DNA from: Syngnathus acus
Taxonomy: Eukaryota > Chordata > Actinopteri > Syngnathiformes > Syngnathidae
Direction of reading: 5' to 3'
DNA: 64,000 nt
Assembly (NCBI RefSeq): GCF_901709675.1
Contig: NC_051106.1
Coordinates: 8,876,001-8,940,000 of the forward strand
A program made the translations under genes and the position numbers. Below are positions 1-11,526 of the stretch, one piece after another. The notes below the pieces were generated by a model that saw nothing but the letters and a program-made list of their open reading frames with translations, did no database searches and had not been told where the DNA came from. Numbering within the stretch: position 1 is the first letter of the stretch; each line of letters begins with the position of its first letter.

Positions 1-853
1 GGGTATTAGCTGTTTTGTCTTGAAAGAACATCTAAACCCAAACATTTCTTTTGCAAGAGTATGTGAGTGCCCCGCACAAATCAAAACTACAGTATTGTAG
101 TTCAAGTACCGCTTACGGAGTAAGAATTAAACAAAATCGTCAATCTCAGGTGACAGGGCAATGTCGCCCTCTGCTGGCGGCAGATGTAACTCGCAATTAC
201 GCATGCCAAACTTGTGGGTGTCACGTGACCAACCCCAGAAAACAGGTTTATGGATTCTCTGTCTGCTGCACGTTGGCAACGTGACTCCCAGAACCTCAAC
301 TTGCTGAAGTGCTCAAGTTAAATAGCTAGGTAGTGCAAATTTTTTTATTTGGAATGACTTTGTCCCGGAGGATTTTCGAGGCCTCTGAAATCCTTAGCCC
401 ATGGTTTTTGTGTGTGTGGTCACTTATGTTGCTACGTAAATGGGCGTTTTCTGTAAAGATGTTTTTTTCTTTTGGGCTTGTTATATTAGACAAACTTGTT
501 GTTCCTAAGAGGGCGTGTCACACCTCTGTGAGAACGTGATGTACAGCAAACTTGCTAAACGGGTTGCCTCTTGGCTGACAAGTCTGCCTGACTGGTTCCT
601 CTCGGGCTGTGAATCAGTGCAAGGGGGGAAAAACCATGAATGGGTAAAAAAAAAAATTCAAGTAGGTTGGTTCAGGAATAATTTCCTCCCCTGCAGACAT
701 TCATTTGTCAAAATTGTTTTTGTTTTGGGATGATGCAGCAAAAGGTTACCATTCTCTTGAGAAAATGGATGCAACTTTTTGAGGTGATAAAAAAAAAAAG
801 AAAAAAGATGTCCTCTGTTTTGAGTTTCCATGTTTGCATTGACGTATATCTAG
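1..853 (+). other. Intron of the eIF5A gene (no exon seen)
   Basis: This stretch precedes an acceptor AG at 852-853 and reads as intron. I looked for the upstream eIF5A exons (the hypusine loop and the segment ending in Asn-Asp-Tyr-Gln) and found nothing similar, so they lie left of the window. Only short T- and A-runs and chance reading frames are present. Confidence 0.6.
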
Positions 854-1140
854 GTCCTCTGTATAAACGATGATTTTTTGAGCCTGATGGATGAAGCTGC
901 CGATACCAGAGATGACCTTCGATTGCCCGAAGGCGATTTGGGCAAAGAAATTGAGAAGAAAATGCAGAATGGGGAAGAGTTTTTTGTGAGTTTCTTTCAT
1001 CCCGTTTTGCACGTCTTTTGGAAGACACTAGTGCAGCTTGATAATGCTGTTTTTTTTTGGTTTTGTTCTAGGTCACAGTGTTACAGGCTCTCGGTGAAGA
1101 GCAGGTGATGAGCACTAAGGCAGCGACCTCCAACAATTAA
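854..1140 (+). CDS. eif5a2: Eukaryotic translation initiation factor 5A, C-terminal exons (partial)
   Basis: Two coding exons, 854-985 and 1072-1140, joined in phase 0 with GT donor and AG acceptors. They encode 66 residues and a TAA stop. The product is the C-terminal OB-fold (S1-like) domain of eIF5A, the hypusine-bearing factor that relieves ribosome stalling and aids termination. The stretch DDLRLPEGDLGKEIE at about residues 21-35 of the fragment is the family hallmark, and VTVLQALGEE matches the last strand and helix. The intron position matches vertebrate EIF5A genes. The hypusine lysine is upstream of the window. The extreme C-terminus (STKAATSNN) differs from the usual AIKAMAK-type end. 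The paralogue name rests on linkage to slc7a14 and cldn11 as in human EIF5A2; by sequence alone it could be eif5a. Confidence 0.85.
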
Positions 1141-2351
1141 GCCGAGCTCTCCTTTTGCTGCCTGCGCTCGCTACACATTTCTGCTTTGAGTGTCTCCGTG
1201 GTGCTGGATTGAGGTAGCCCCCCCCCCCCTCCCTTTTTTTTTTGGGGAAACCCTGCTATTTGGGCTCCAGTGACTGCAGTCACTGAAACTAGCAGAACAT
1301 TTCGCCCAAATGTTGGGCTTTTATTATTTCATAAAAGAAAGTTCAATGTAAGACTGTTCATAGATTTATGAACAAATCAAAATTCTTCAGTTTAAAATAA
1401 TAGGCTTTCTTTTTTTGGGGAATATTGAAACCTGTCTAAGTAATAATTTAGAAGTTAGACATCGTGGCAAACAAACAAACGCTTCGCGAGGTCATGCAAC
1501 ACAGTCAACGAAATAATAATAATTATTTTTTTCATCATCTTAGGTAGTGGGTGGAGGGAAAGTGCTAAGTCTGTTTTGTATGTAGAATAGTTTTGGGGTG
1601 AGTGCTTCGTCAGATGTCCATATTACTGTTGAACTGTTGTCGCGGTGGATTATCTGATCTTGGCCGAATGTTTACGTTTCTAAGCCAGAACCGATGGGGA
1701 GAATGTCTTGCAATCGTTTCTCCACCAACTGCAAATATTCTCAACGTCTCCTCTTATGTTGCGTGTCAAATACTATTTTAAAGTAAAAAAAAAAAAAAGT
1801 TTTGTTTAGGTTTTTAAATGTAATCAGCATATCTGCAGTGTACTATTTAATGGTTCAAGTCGAGGATTTTTTTCCCCCCGTTTGAGACAAAGAAACATTA
1901 CTGATGTTACTGATGACAAAACAAAAGGGCAACAGCCTAGTTTCCCCCCCAAAGTGCAGGGCAATTCAAATAGGTGAAACCCCAGGTAGCTCGAGGACCA
2001 AAGCATGCAAAGGTGGTTCAGGTTGTATCTTGTCGTACTGTGGAAATGCTGCGTCAGGCGGGTCTTGCACAACCTAATCCCTGCTAGCCTGTAGGCCTCA
2101 ACTGTCCTTATTGAAAGATGCTAACGGTTTTGATGCAAATTTGCTAGGAAGTTCTACCGCTTGCGCCTTAAAGGCTTTAGTGACGTTTGCTCCCTGAATC
2201 CCAGAATTATTTTTTTTTTTCTTCTTACCCCTTAAAACCTGTTTCATATTCTGCCATGAGCAGTAACGATAGAGATGGTCGTTTTTCTCAGGGTTTAGTG
2301 TTAGTTTGCCAGGCAACTGTCAAAAATGTTTTTTTTGTTTTGTTTTTAAAG
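1141..2351. other. eIF5A 3' untranslated and intergenic DNA
   Basis: The stop codon is followed by AT-rich sequence with C- and T-homopolymers near 1220-1250 and an A-run near 1785-1798. I found no clear canonical AATAAA, so the 3' end is undefined. No other gene is supported. Confidence 0.5.
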
Positions 2352-2497
2352 CCAATAGAGGCTTTGCAGTCACGTGGTTTTATCACGTGATTTTGTGTTA
2401 TGCCGCCATCTTGGCGGTCAACTAGTCAGCTCGTTCCTACGTGTTTGTATGGATTGTCTGATTTCTGCGCTACGTTTTCACCGATTTCTTCCGAATT

Positions 2498-2716
2498 ATG
2501 GCTGATTTGCTATCCAACGAAGTTAGGCATTTGGATGAAGACTCCAAGAATCGTCACAGAGAGAAGTTGAACCTTGTTGGCACAACGGATCCGTACCTTT
2601 TACCGAGAAGCATGCTAAAATCGCCCGAGCATTTTGCAACAGCCGACCTGCCTGAACGCTCATATCCAGATATTTATAATTACCTCGTCGATTTGTTTTG
2701 TAATGGCATTTCATAA
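2498..2716 (+). pseudogene. N-terminal fragment of a SWIM/YqaJ-type transposon-associated protein
   Basis: An ATG-initiated 72-codon frame begins just inside the left end of the element. The middle part, including REKLNLVGTTDPYLLP and a later YPDIYNYLV motif, resembles from memory the N-terminus of large animal proteins that continue with a SWIM zinc finger and a YqaJ-type nuclease domain. Similarity stops after YPDIYNYLV; the remaining eight codons look like read-through beyond a deletion point or splice site. No SWIM or YqaJ part is present, so the fragment cannot encode a working enzyme. The family assignment is by eye only and is moderate. Confidence 0.5.
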
Positions 2717-3080
2717 CTTGACATATTAAAAAACTGAATAGAGTGAAATCATTCAGATACTGTACCTGTCTGTTCAAGTTGCTACCATTTTTATTATTTG
2801 TTTATTTTTGCATGATGCCACATCTGATTGTCTTGAAAACTTAACCAATAAATATAATTCAATATTTACATTGATAACGTTTTCAAGCATCATGAAAAAA
2901 TAAACACAAAATAAAAACGGGGGGGTGAACTGAAGAAATCATCCCATTCCCTGCCTTGCTGCTCTTGCTGCCTTTCTAAAAATGCACCCAGCATTTTCAA
3001 CAATCATATTTGTATCATCCCATATTGTATTATTTCACATTTTGTGAAACAAATCAGGGGTGAATAGTTTGTTTACATAC

Positions 3081-3258
3081 CTGATATGAAGTCCTCATTG
3101 CATATCCTTGTGTAAATCGTAGGTTTCCATCGTTCACGACGAATATCCGCGATCCATTTATCACGTTTTTTCATGTTCGCCGGAAATCTATAGAAGCTAA
3201 GATTTGGTTTATCGCCTCGTCTATTGCTACATCCAACAGCACAGCAGGTATCCGGCAT
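3081..3258 (-). pseudogene. THAP zinc-finger exon (first exon of a transposon-derived gene)
   Basis: On the minus strand, a frame starting MPDTCCAVGCSNRRGD runs 59 codons and ends at a good splice donor (CAG then GTATGT, complement of 3072-3081). It carries the THAP layout: N-terminal Cys-x(4)-Cys, the FYRFP motif, a conserved Trp in KRDKWIADIRR, and the C-terminal ICNEDF segment. THAP domains are zinc-dependent DNA-binding modules found in P-element transposases and host factors. The final zinc ligand, normally His in Cys-x2-His-Phe, is Asp here. In-frame ATG 3336 would add 26 residues; 3258 was chosen because THAP domains normally start at the protein N-terminus. No downstream exon is visible, so this is probably a stub. 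Confidence 0.7.
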
Positions 3259-3394
3259 TCTTAAGCTCAAATAGCAGCAGATATAACAAGAAAGCGTGTG
3301 TGAGTCGTTGACCGGCACTGAAAAGTTGACCGCCATGATGGCCGCCAAGCTAATGTGGGTAGCTTGATGACGTCAGCTGCAAAGCCTCTATTGG

Positions 3395-6300
3395 TGCATC
3401 TTACTGTTACTTTTATTAGACTTTGGATGCCATAGCATAGGTTCCTTTAGTGCTGCTGCCTCTTTTTTTTTTTTTGACTTTCCGACTGTACTGTTTACAA
3501 TTGAGACATTCCAAATATTCTATCCTTGTGTGTCATATCTGCATGTGGTGTAGTATATCTGTTGTTCAGTTCCACATTTTCTTCAACTGTGTATTTGGTC
3601 ATAAGGACTGAGTGTTTAAAAAAAAAAAAAAAAACATGTAAACTTTACGCCATACTGGGAAAAATAAAACTTAATTCTAATTACTTAGTATCTTTTTTTC
3701 TCCCCCTGTAAATGTAAAAATACTCGAAATTAACCTCTCACCTTTCTCCTTGTTGTTAAAAGCATGCAATCCCGCAGCTGTCCACTAGGTGACAGTAAAA
3801 TGTCAGGTTTGTGACAACAAAATCATTTTAGACCTTGAGCGTAAATGTAACAAAGGAGCTTCCTCCCCAAGCATCCAAAACGTGAATGTTTAAAGCACAT
3901 CAATGGCCCTTTTCATGACCATTTAAAAAGTTTTGTTTTGTTTCAGCAGAGATCCGAAGCAGGGGGCATGTTTATTGTGTCAGTGACACCTGCAATATTG
4001 TGGCTAATCATGGTTTGATGGGAACAGGAGGAGGATAGGCCTTCTTGAAACCTTCCCAAGGTTTCTTTCATACGAAGGGAGGGCCATTATGTCACCGTTT
4101 GACTGGAAGCTCGCTGATGCTTCCTTTTACAGTCGACAACAGTTGTGTAACTTTGTTTGTCTGTCCAACTTGTATGTGTTTTCAGGATACATTAGTCAAC
4201 TGGTTGTCGTGAGAACATCCAAAAATGGTGTCCCGTATGTGCAAAGGTAGCACCAGAGGGCAGGAGGGCGCTTGTCATGAAGTTTAAAAAAATAAAAGTG
4301 GCTCGGGTGGTTTCTTATTGGAAACAGATGAGCGTACCTTGTGGGAAAAAAAAGAAAGAAAAAAAGACAACAATGATGATAAAAGAAACTTTTACAGTGA
4401 CATTGCATACCAATAATGTTAGCTTGTTCCTTTTTCTTGATACAAAGATGTCCTAGATATATCAAAGCGGGTTGACGGCCAAGTCAAGGTCTTCCCACCT
4501 TAACCTGACTTTTTGAGACTTTTGAGATTTTTCTTCTGCTTTGATTCCATTTTGTGGTGGAAATAAGCCTTTTTTGTTGTTGTTGATTTCACCAAGAATA
4601 TAAACAAGCAATTGATTATTGTGGTGTGTTCTTAGAAAGTAATCCATTAAAAGGTCATTTTAAAATGTATACTTATATTTGTAAAATTATATGCGTGTGT
4701 AAATGTTTTGAATGTTTTTAAAATGTTTATATTTGACAAAGACAAGGCAGGTGAGTGTTGCAAAAGTACTTGATGTGTTGCTGTCATCGTCTTCCAAACA
4801 GGCGTCTTGTCAGCTCTCCTACACTTTCCAGGAGAGCACCACATGACCAACGCACAATTGACACACTCATCTCTTGGAAACATTTTTTTTTTTTTCTTAT
4901 CGTCTGTCAAATTGATGTTTAACACTTTGTGATAATGTCAAGGACGTGCTGATCCAGACAATTTGGCGGCGAGGTCGCATTAGACATTCAAATTCCCTCT
5001 TGGGCCGTTTCGGGTCGCTGTCGACTTGCGCGAGTAGCGTTAGCATCTTGAAACTTTCTTTAAGCATCAAAGTTCTCTGAAGATGGATTTCACTTGATGT
5101 CATAAAAATACAAGGTACACACGTAGGAGAACAAGTGTGCTTCACAGAACATAAGAGTGCCGCACAGTTAAAGAAATCTGAAATAGCAAACATCAATCAT
5201 GCTTTGCTACACTAAGTTAAAACAATGCCAAGAGACCAACAAGGCCAGTTTAAATCAACTGAAGATCATTGCAGGGCCAAGGCCACAGGCACAGCTACAG
5301 GGGGGCCTTGCAGGGCCTCTGTCTTGGCTGTCTTGGTCTCCTCTGTCAAGACAGAGGCCCATAACAGCCAGTTAAGAAGTGATCATAGCCTGGACAGTTT
5401 GGACCAATAAGAACTCACAAGAATGGTGATTGAGCAGAAAGTGCTAGCTCAAAGGCCAAAAATAGCAATAAAGGCAATCAAAGACAAAAAAGCCCCACAA
5501 ACAGTCAGCAGACTATCAATCCAGCCCCGACCTGTTCAAAGAGGCCACTTCAAAATCCAAAGAGGACTTTGTGAAGTTAAGCACCATTCCTTGGGCACCC
5601 TAGCCAGCCGCAGTGCCACGAGCCGTACCGGCACAAGAGGAGATGATCCGTTTGACCGTCCCAGTCCTGCTGGGTCCAAGTGAAGTGGGTCACTGTCCAA
5701 GCGGGGGAAGCCGACCTGGACGGCCACGAGGAGTCAAGCGGCAGGCTGACCCCGGTAAGCAGCTCCCATAAATTCATCCAAACGAGGCCCACTCTAAAGC
5801 AGCTATCTGAGCGTTGACCCCCCGTAAAAAAGTGCAAGGAATTGGTACTGATTTTAACTTGTTGGCAGAGTTGCACAGGTGACATGTTGACTCAAGCGCA
5901 CGCTCATCCTTAACATGCTTGTCGTTGTTTTTTCGGGTGTGTGGGAGGATGTAATGCGGCGCATATGTGTTTGTGGATGCAGGAGGACAGGGAGCGGCTC
6001 TGAAAACAGTGTGGGCTAGGCTCCCGGAGGTGGGGGAGTGCGTTACAACGAGCATGTGGGAGATAAGAACTCCAATGTACAGCAAGTTGGAGAACTGAGT
6101 AAGTGTGTTTATTTCAGGAAGTGGTTTTATCTCCTCGTTCCAATTGAAAACGTCTTGTTTTTTGCTACTGTGTGTACAAGAAACAGACAATGTTTGTTGT
6201 ACAGGGAGCGCACGCACACACATAAAGAGAGCCCGCACCACAGTGGTCTTGCTTATCTTGGCCCGATGTCTGTTATCCCGCCCGCCCTTCATCCTTCGGT

Positions 6301-7110
6301 CCCAACCGAGGGGGGCCTCTTATATCAAAGGTCAAAGGCTAAAAGTCTCACAGCGCTTTTGTCCTACTTATTTTCAACACACACTCTTCTCCCTGTTTTT
6401 GTGGTCTTCCAAAATGTTTGATAAAAGGCCGTTTGTTGCCTTTCAAATGTTCTCTTTGGAGAAAATTCTTTGAGAGAACACCCATGTTTAAAAAAAATAA
6501 TAATTGTCTGTTGTCATGACTGAGAGGTTATTTATCTATTTGTTTATTAATTTATGATCATCCCATCCACAGGCCCGCCTTTCACGACTTCATTTCCAAT
6601 CGAGATCGTCCCGGATGACTCAGACGCACACAGCGGCGAGCGACCGGCAGCTTCCGGTGAGCTCCCGTCACCCGACCCCCCTGGCGGGATACGTTAATCA
6701 CTTCCTGCCACGGCGTAATCCAATCAGTTGCTTGGGCTACCGCCCTTGATTAGATTTGTAAAATGCACAACATGCAACTGACTTTTTCCAAAGGTAATCC
6801 TCCAACTTTGGAGTGGCCGTGAGTGCGTGCACATGTTAAGAATGTGACAACAAGTCAAGAGTAAGACAAAGGAAATGGAAATCATCTGTTGCCAATGTGA
6901 ACTTTGACCCCGCCCGAGAACGCGACTCGGCATTCAGACAGCTGCTCGTTTGCCCAACCTGCAATTGGACGCCAACACAATCTGGAAATGATTCTACTCA
7001 TCTTATATTTCTCTGAGCGAGAATTAAACTCATGCCCCCCCTCTAAAAGAAAATTTTTTTGCGATGTTGATTTTTGTTTGTGACTGTATTGAAAAACGTA
7101 AACAAATAAT
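3395..7110. other. Intergenic DNA, no gene recognised
   Basis: AT-rich sequence with many T- and A-runs. Several 60-130-codon frames occur on both strands, but none has recognisable domains or splice context. A stretch near 5280-5350 holds a short inverted repeat around CAAGACAGAGGCC. Nothing resembling rpl22l1, which lies between EIF5A2 and SLC7A14 in human, was seen. Confidence 0.5.
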
Positions 7111-7492
7111 TGTGGAGAAAATGAAGTGTTGTGAATAGAGTGCATCCAAAATGTATCCACATCACTTCATTTCTTCCACATCTTGTTCTTCTCCCAAATG
7201 GATGAAATTATATTTACCTGGCAGAATTGAGTTGTCTTTCTAATGGAATTAATGGAAATGTATTTTAAAAAAAATGTGGTGAAAATGAAGTGTTGCGAAT
7301 ACAGTGCATCTGGGATGTGTTCACATCACTTCACTTCTTCCACATTTTGTGGCTGCAGCATTATTCACATTTTTCTTTTCTTTTTTTTTTTTCCAAAAAC
7401 CAAAACAAAAAAACTGTGAAAAAAATGAAGTGTTGGGGATACAGAATATCTGAAATGTGTTCACATCACTTCACTTCCTTCACATTTTTTGG
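7111..7492. repeat. Three spaced copies of a 76-79 bp hairpin repeat
   Basis: Similar units lie at about 7111-7187, 7276-7351 and 7414-7492. Each begins near GTGGAGAAAATGAAGTG and ends with the approximate complement CACTTCATTTCTTCCAC followed by ATTTTG, so every unit can fold on itself. The spacers are about 90 and 60 bp. A 93-codon frame through the last two copies is simply the repeat translated twice. Confidence 0.75.
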
Positions 7493-9119
7493 TACCAGCC
7501 TTTCAAGTGGATTTCCAATGTGTAAAAAATTGTTAGCCATCTATGGCGTTTGCCATTATGCGTTAGCATAGTGCTAACAGTGCGACTGCTCTCCTGCCAT
7601 CTTCCCAACAGTTGTTTGAGGTGGAAGTGTTGTTCCTTCAGGAGCTTTTAATCTCTGTGACTCACGCTGACCGCCAGCAGACTCCCCGGACGCCTCCCAC
7701 GTGCAAATGGCCATACCGGAGACGTGTGTTTTGCTGCGTACAATGAGTCACGTCTGCTGACCTTGGATTTCCTGGATGGGTAAACAGCTTCTCTGCCATA
7801 TTTTGCGAGTTGCTGGGTGCTCAGCTGGGAAAACAGGCAAGACTCGCGACTAAGTTGCCGATGTTTCAGCAGAATATTAAAGAAATGCAACAAATATGAT
7901 GACAAAATGGAGGAGGAAGGCACGAACAGTGTTAAATAAAACATGCCGCAGGCGAGGTGCAAATGTCAACCTCTACTATAACTGAATTTTTAATTGCTTC
8001 CACTTAAAAGAGGAGCCGCACTCAAATGTCTCTGATTTGTTTTAATCGTCTACACACGAGCCAATAGAAATGTAAACATAGTCATCTTTTTTTTTTTAAT
8101 TTCACAAAATTTTCTGTTAAGCAGGTCAAACGACATTTTAAATAGAAGAGCTAGAAGAAATTGGAACCATCGTGCCATTTTGGAAATATGATCAACTTAA
8201 TCTAATTAGATTGATGAAGGCATTCCTTTTGCGTGAACAGGCCGTGCTTTGTGATCCAGAAGAAAGCATGCAAGTGTAGATCACATTGGACACACACACA
8301 GAGCTGATGTATGCCGGTTCCGCGAAGGGTCAGCAATGCCCTGTGGCCCGGTGACCACATCAGACAGCATTGCATTATGGGTAGTGGCACTCAGGTCGCA
8401 CAGCTGTCTCTTCGCCAAGGGCACATCAGGGCTCGCCAGTCTCCACACGCGACGTTGAGCGCGTCACCGCCGTAGTGGGAGCGAGCGCACGGCTAACGTG
8501 CTCCATGCTAATTTGTGTTTTGAATTATTGCTGAAGTCATTAATAGGTTTGTAAGTCTTTATTTGCTGTTGGTACGTTTATTGTGTGAAAGCATTTATCC
8601 ACTTTATACTCATTATTATAATTTATTACTTGGTCTGCTTTTTTTTCCCTATTACAATTTCTCATTTTGGTTTCTCGCTAATAACGAATGTCTATTGACT
8701 GTCTGTCTGTGGCTTGAATGGGCGATCATATCTCATCCATGTGATGATTATTTGATGAGAAAAGCCACTGAGGACTCTGACGGCTGCTGCCTTTGCCAAT
8801 GAACGTCCTTTAGTCACTTGATGCCATTAAATAAACATCGGTCAGGCGTAAGCCGCTCAAAGCAAAAAATGTTGCCACTCCCCATCCGTGACCTTTAGCA
8901 TTCACCGGGCAGGTTGTTTGTTGCCACGGCTACACGTGTGATCATATTGATCGTTCAAGAGACTTCAATCATATGGCCGTGATGTGGTATTCTTTGGATT
9001 AAGGCCTCTTCTTTCCTTCTCGGGTGATGAGTCATTTAAATTTAAATTAAATTAAGCGGTTTGGATCATGGATGGGTGGATTTTATTTCATGACCCCGGC
9101 TGATTTGCTAAGTTTAAAA
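7493..9119. other. Intergenic DNA upstream of slc7a14, no gene recognised
   Basis: Mostly AT-rich with no reading frame of recognisable family. It ends in a palindromic ATTTAAATTTAAAT stretch near 9035-9050, just before the base composition becomes CpG-rich. Confidence 0.5.
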
Positions 9120-9803
9120 ATCGGATGTGGCTCGAGGCCTCGCTCCAGATCCGCTCCGCAATCGGTCGCTTTTTTTCCTTCGCCCCCGCCCCTCCCTCGC
9201 GTAAAGTTTCTCGTCGCGCGTCCAAGTCATCCTTGCCGTCGATCCGCTCGCCGGCAAACAATCGGCGGCCAAAATAAAGCCCGCCGGCGCGCGTACATGC
9301 GTTTACGAGCGCGCAAATCACCTCATCTGCAACAGCGAATGAAAAAAAAAAAAAAAAACACGCACATCCACGCGCAGCTTCGTGAATGATTTAAAGCTTT
9401 TTGCATCATCGTCCCCTCCCAATGCACTCCTCCTCCTCCCCTCCTCCTCCCCCTCCTCTCTCCTCTTCCTCCAGCCCAGAGATGCTGCTGCTGATGCGGG
9501 CATCGTCTCATCCAGCCATGCCGCAGTGAGTCCCCCCCGTTCACTTCCTCCTCTTTCTCCTCTCCCAGCAAATTTTCACTTTTTCTTTCCCTTTACCTCA
9601 CCCGCTGTTGTGCTTTTCACCCGGCCGGCGCACAACACGCGCGTGGGGAAACGGCTGAAGGTGATGCTGCAGCGGGCGTGTTTTTGTCCTCACCACCATC
9701 AGCAGCATCCGTATACGATCTCCTCACCTTGACCGGACAGAAGGCGCAGTGAGGCGGCATTGGAGTGCGGCAAAACAAGGGTGGAACCTTTTTTTGCACG
9801 TGG
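9120..9803 (+). promoter_or_regulatory. CpG-rich promoter region and probable 5' non-coding exon of slc7a14
   Basis: Base composition switches to GC- and CpG-rich, with CT-rich tracts near 9410-9475. The stretch ends at a textbook donor (TGG then GTAAGT, boundary 9803/9804). The next credible acceptor is the T-rich tract and CAG at 11400-11409, so 9803 joined to 11410 is the likely leader splice. Reading back in the frame of the main ORF meets a stop before any ATG, so this exon would be non-coding. The transcription start cannot be fixed by eye. Confidence 0.55.
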
Positions 9804-11409
9804 GTAAGTTGCATCCATGTCGCAATACCTTTAGCGATCGCGTCCTTATAGGATCCACGTGACCATGTGTCACAGTGCAGAAGTGGGCTAATCCCTCATG
9901 ACATGGTTACGGCGCCCCCCCCTCCCTCCCTCTCTCCCTCTCCTTTTCTCTCTTTCGCTCTTGCTCTTTAGACGTCTGCAACCCCCCCATCGCACACCCA
10001 CGAAAAGCCACAGGTGCTCATCTAAAGAAAAGAAATCGGTGCCGTAGTCTGACTCACAGTACTGATGTTCAGGGTTTGAATTTTAATTTGCCATACAGAA
10101 AAGCATGCATTCTTAAATAACTTTTGTTGGATCAAAAAGGGGTCAACTCAACTTTTTTTGCGATATATATTTTGCCCAAATTGAATAAAACACAAGTTCT
10201 ATGATTTGGGGTATTTATTGGCTTGGCTGGTGGCTGTCATGCTACGCTATAGTAACAGTTGATGCTGTCTGGGTTTTAAATCTGACGTCATGAAACAAGG
10301 GATTAAAGCCAGGAGGAGGGTTTTTTAATTTATTATTTTTATTACTACTTTTATTATTATTGATCAGAATGTCATCATCACATTTGATGATGAGGAAGTG
10401 AGAAAAACAAACATGAGGGAGTGGAAGCCGAGGATTATGTAACAGACAAATTTAGAAACGGCAGATTGCGCACACATACACACACACACACACACCCTCA
10501 CACAGTCCCCGAAGACATCCTGACATCAGAGTGCACTTTCTGGTCTATGGAGCCTAGCTTGCTAACGTTGCAGGACACATCTCACACTGCTGCATTTTTC
10601 CCCTACTGTGAACACACACACGCACCTTTATTGGTTCTCTGGCTACCCACCTCCATCCCATTGTCTGCGCTTAGCATTGACGTCAGCTAAAGGCTAATGC
10701 CATCCACTTCATGCACACTCACAAACGTGTCTGTCTGTGTGTTTGTGCATGCATGTGTTTGTTCGCATGTGTTTGAACAGTCCAGCGTGGGCCAAACAAA
10801 GCAAGACAAAAGTGGCGCGGGCGGGCAACAGGCAGGTGTTCCATCTGCTTCCTGCTTTGCTAACAGTGAAGATAAAGGTTGGCCTTGCCATAAGCCAAAA
10901 GAGCGGCGGGAGGATTATGTCCCAAAGATAAACAAAAGTGCCATTTACAAGCAAGGTACAAAAGCCTCCCCCCAGTGTCTTCCTCTCTCAGGGAGGGCAC
11001 AGGTTATTTGCTGAAAATTCCCTGCTAGTCCTCAACGCTCAACCATTTGAATGAAAAATGCCACTCTGGCCTTGAAAATGTTTTTATGGCAGGCAAACAA
11101 ATTGGTGCACTCAAACGGGAACAGCAATCACGGGCGGAGTGGTTGATATTACAGCCGAGTGGCGACGAGCACGTGCTGCTCCTCACTCGAGTGTTTGCTC
11201 ACCAAACTGTGTGAGGTCAAGTGAAAAGAGGAGACCGCACGTGCAATTTGGAACGAATAGCCCTCTTCTCTTTTTTTTTCCAACCGCAAGCATCAGGTGC
11301 ACATTATTGTATTGAGACGCCTGACACCAGATTGAGTTCTTTTGCATACTAAAAAACTTTTGGAGATTTTTTTTATTTTATTTAATAAATGTGTGTGTAT
11401 TTTTTTCAG
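9804..11409 (+). other. Probable first intron of slc7a14
   Basis: It holds C-rich and CT-rich runs near 9916-9965, a (CA)n tract at about 10471-10500, and a TG-rich tract near 10725-10770. No coding exon is recognisable. Confidence 0.5.
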
Positions 11410-11422
11410 GTCATCTCTCACC

Positions 11423-11446
11423 ATGCGGAGACCAAGACTCCAGTGA
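11423..11446 (+). promoter_or_regulatory. Short upstream ORF in the slc7a14 leader
   Basis: An ATG with A at -3 (CACCATGC) opens a seven-codon frame, MRRPRLQ, closing with TGA 80 bases before the main ATG at 11527. It is out of frame with the main ORF. Its position and good start context suggest it could lower or condition translation of the transporter; that is inference. Confidence 0.5.
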
Positions 11447-11526
11447 ACCAAGACGAGACCGAGAGTGACATCCCCCAACATCCACCCGTCAAAGACAACT
11501 TTCTTCCTGGACTAGAAATTTTGGGC

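Larger units (their letters stand above)
2352..3394. mobile_element. 1.04 kb TIR DNA transposon with two convergent gene fragments
   Basis: An exact 18-bp inverted repeat bounds the element: CCAATAGAGGCTTTGCAG at 2352-2369 and its complement at 3377-3394. Further in, subterminal repeats around GCCGCCATCTTGGCGGTCAA (2402-2422 and 3325-3346) are also inverted. No clear target-site duplication is visible (flanks TTTTAAAG and TGCATCTT). Inside, a reading frame begins near each end and runs inward: a SWIM/YqaJ-like N-terminus on + and a THAP exon on -. This is what an internally deleted copy of a two-gene autonomous element would look like. The superfamily is not assigned; P-element-like or another THAP-bearing family is possible. 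Confidence 0.75.

Noticed and set aside
5423-5885. Overlapping 63-102-codon frames on both strands
   Set aside because: They shadow each other in opposite strands and show no family motif.
6575-6656. Exon-like block with CCACAG before it and GTGAGC after it
   Set aside because: All three frames were read; none gives a recognised protein and one is stopped early. No partner exon was found, so it was not called.
9072-9732. Two long + frames in the CpG-rich region before slc7a14
   Set aside because: Composition-driven (Ser/Pro/Arg-rich), with stops before the leader donor and no similarity to the transporter.
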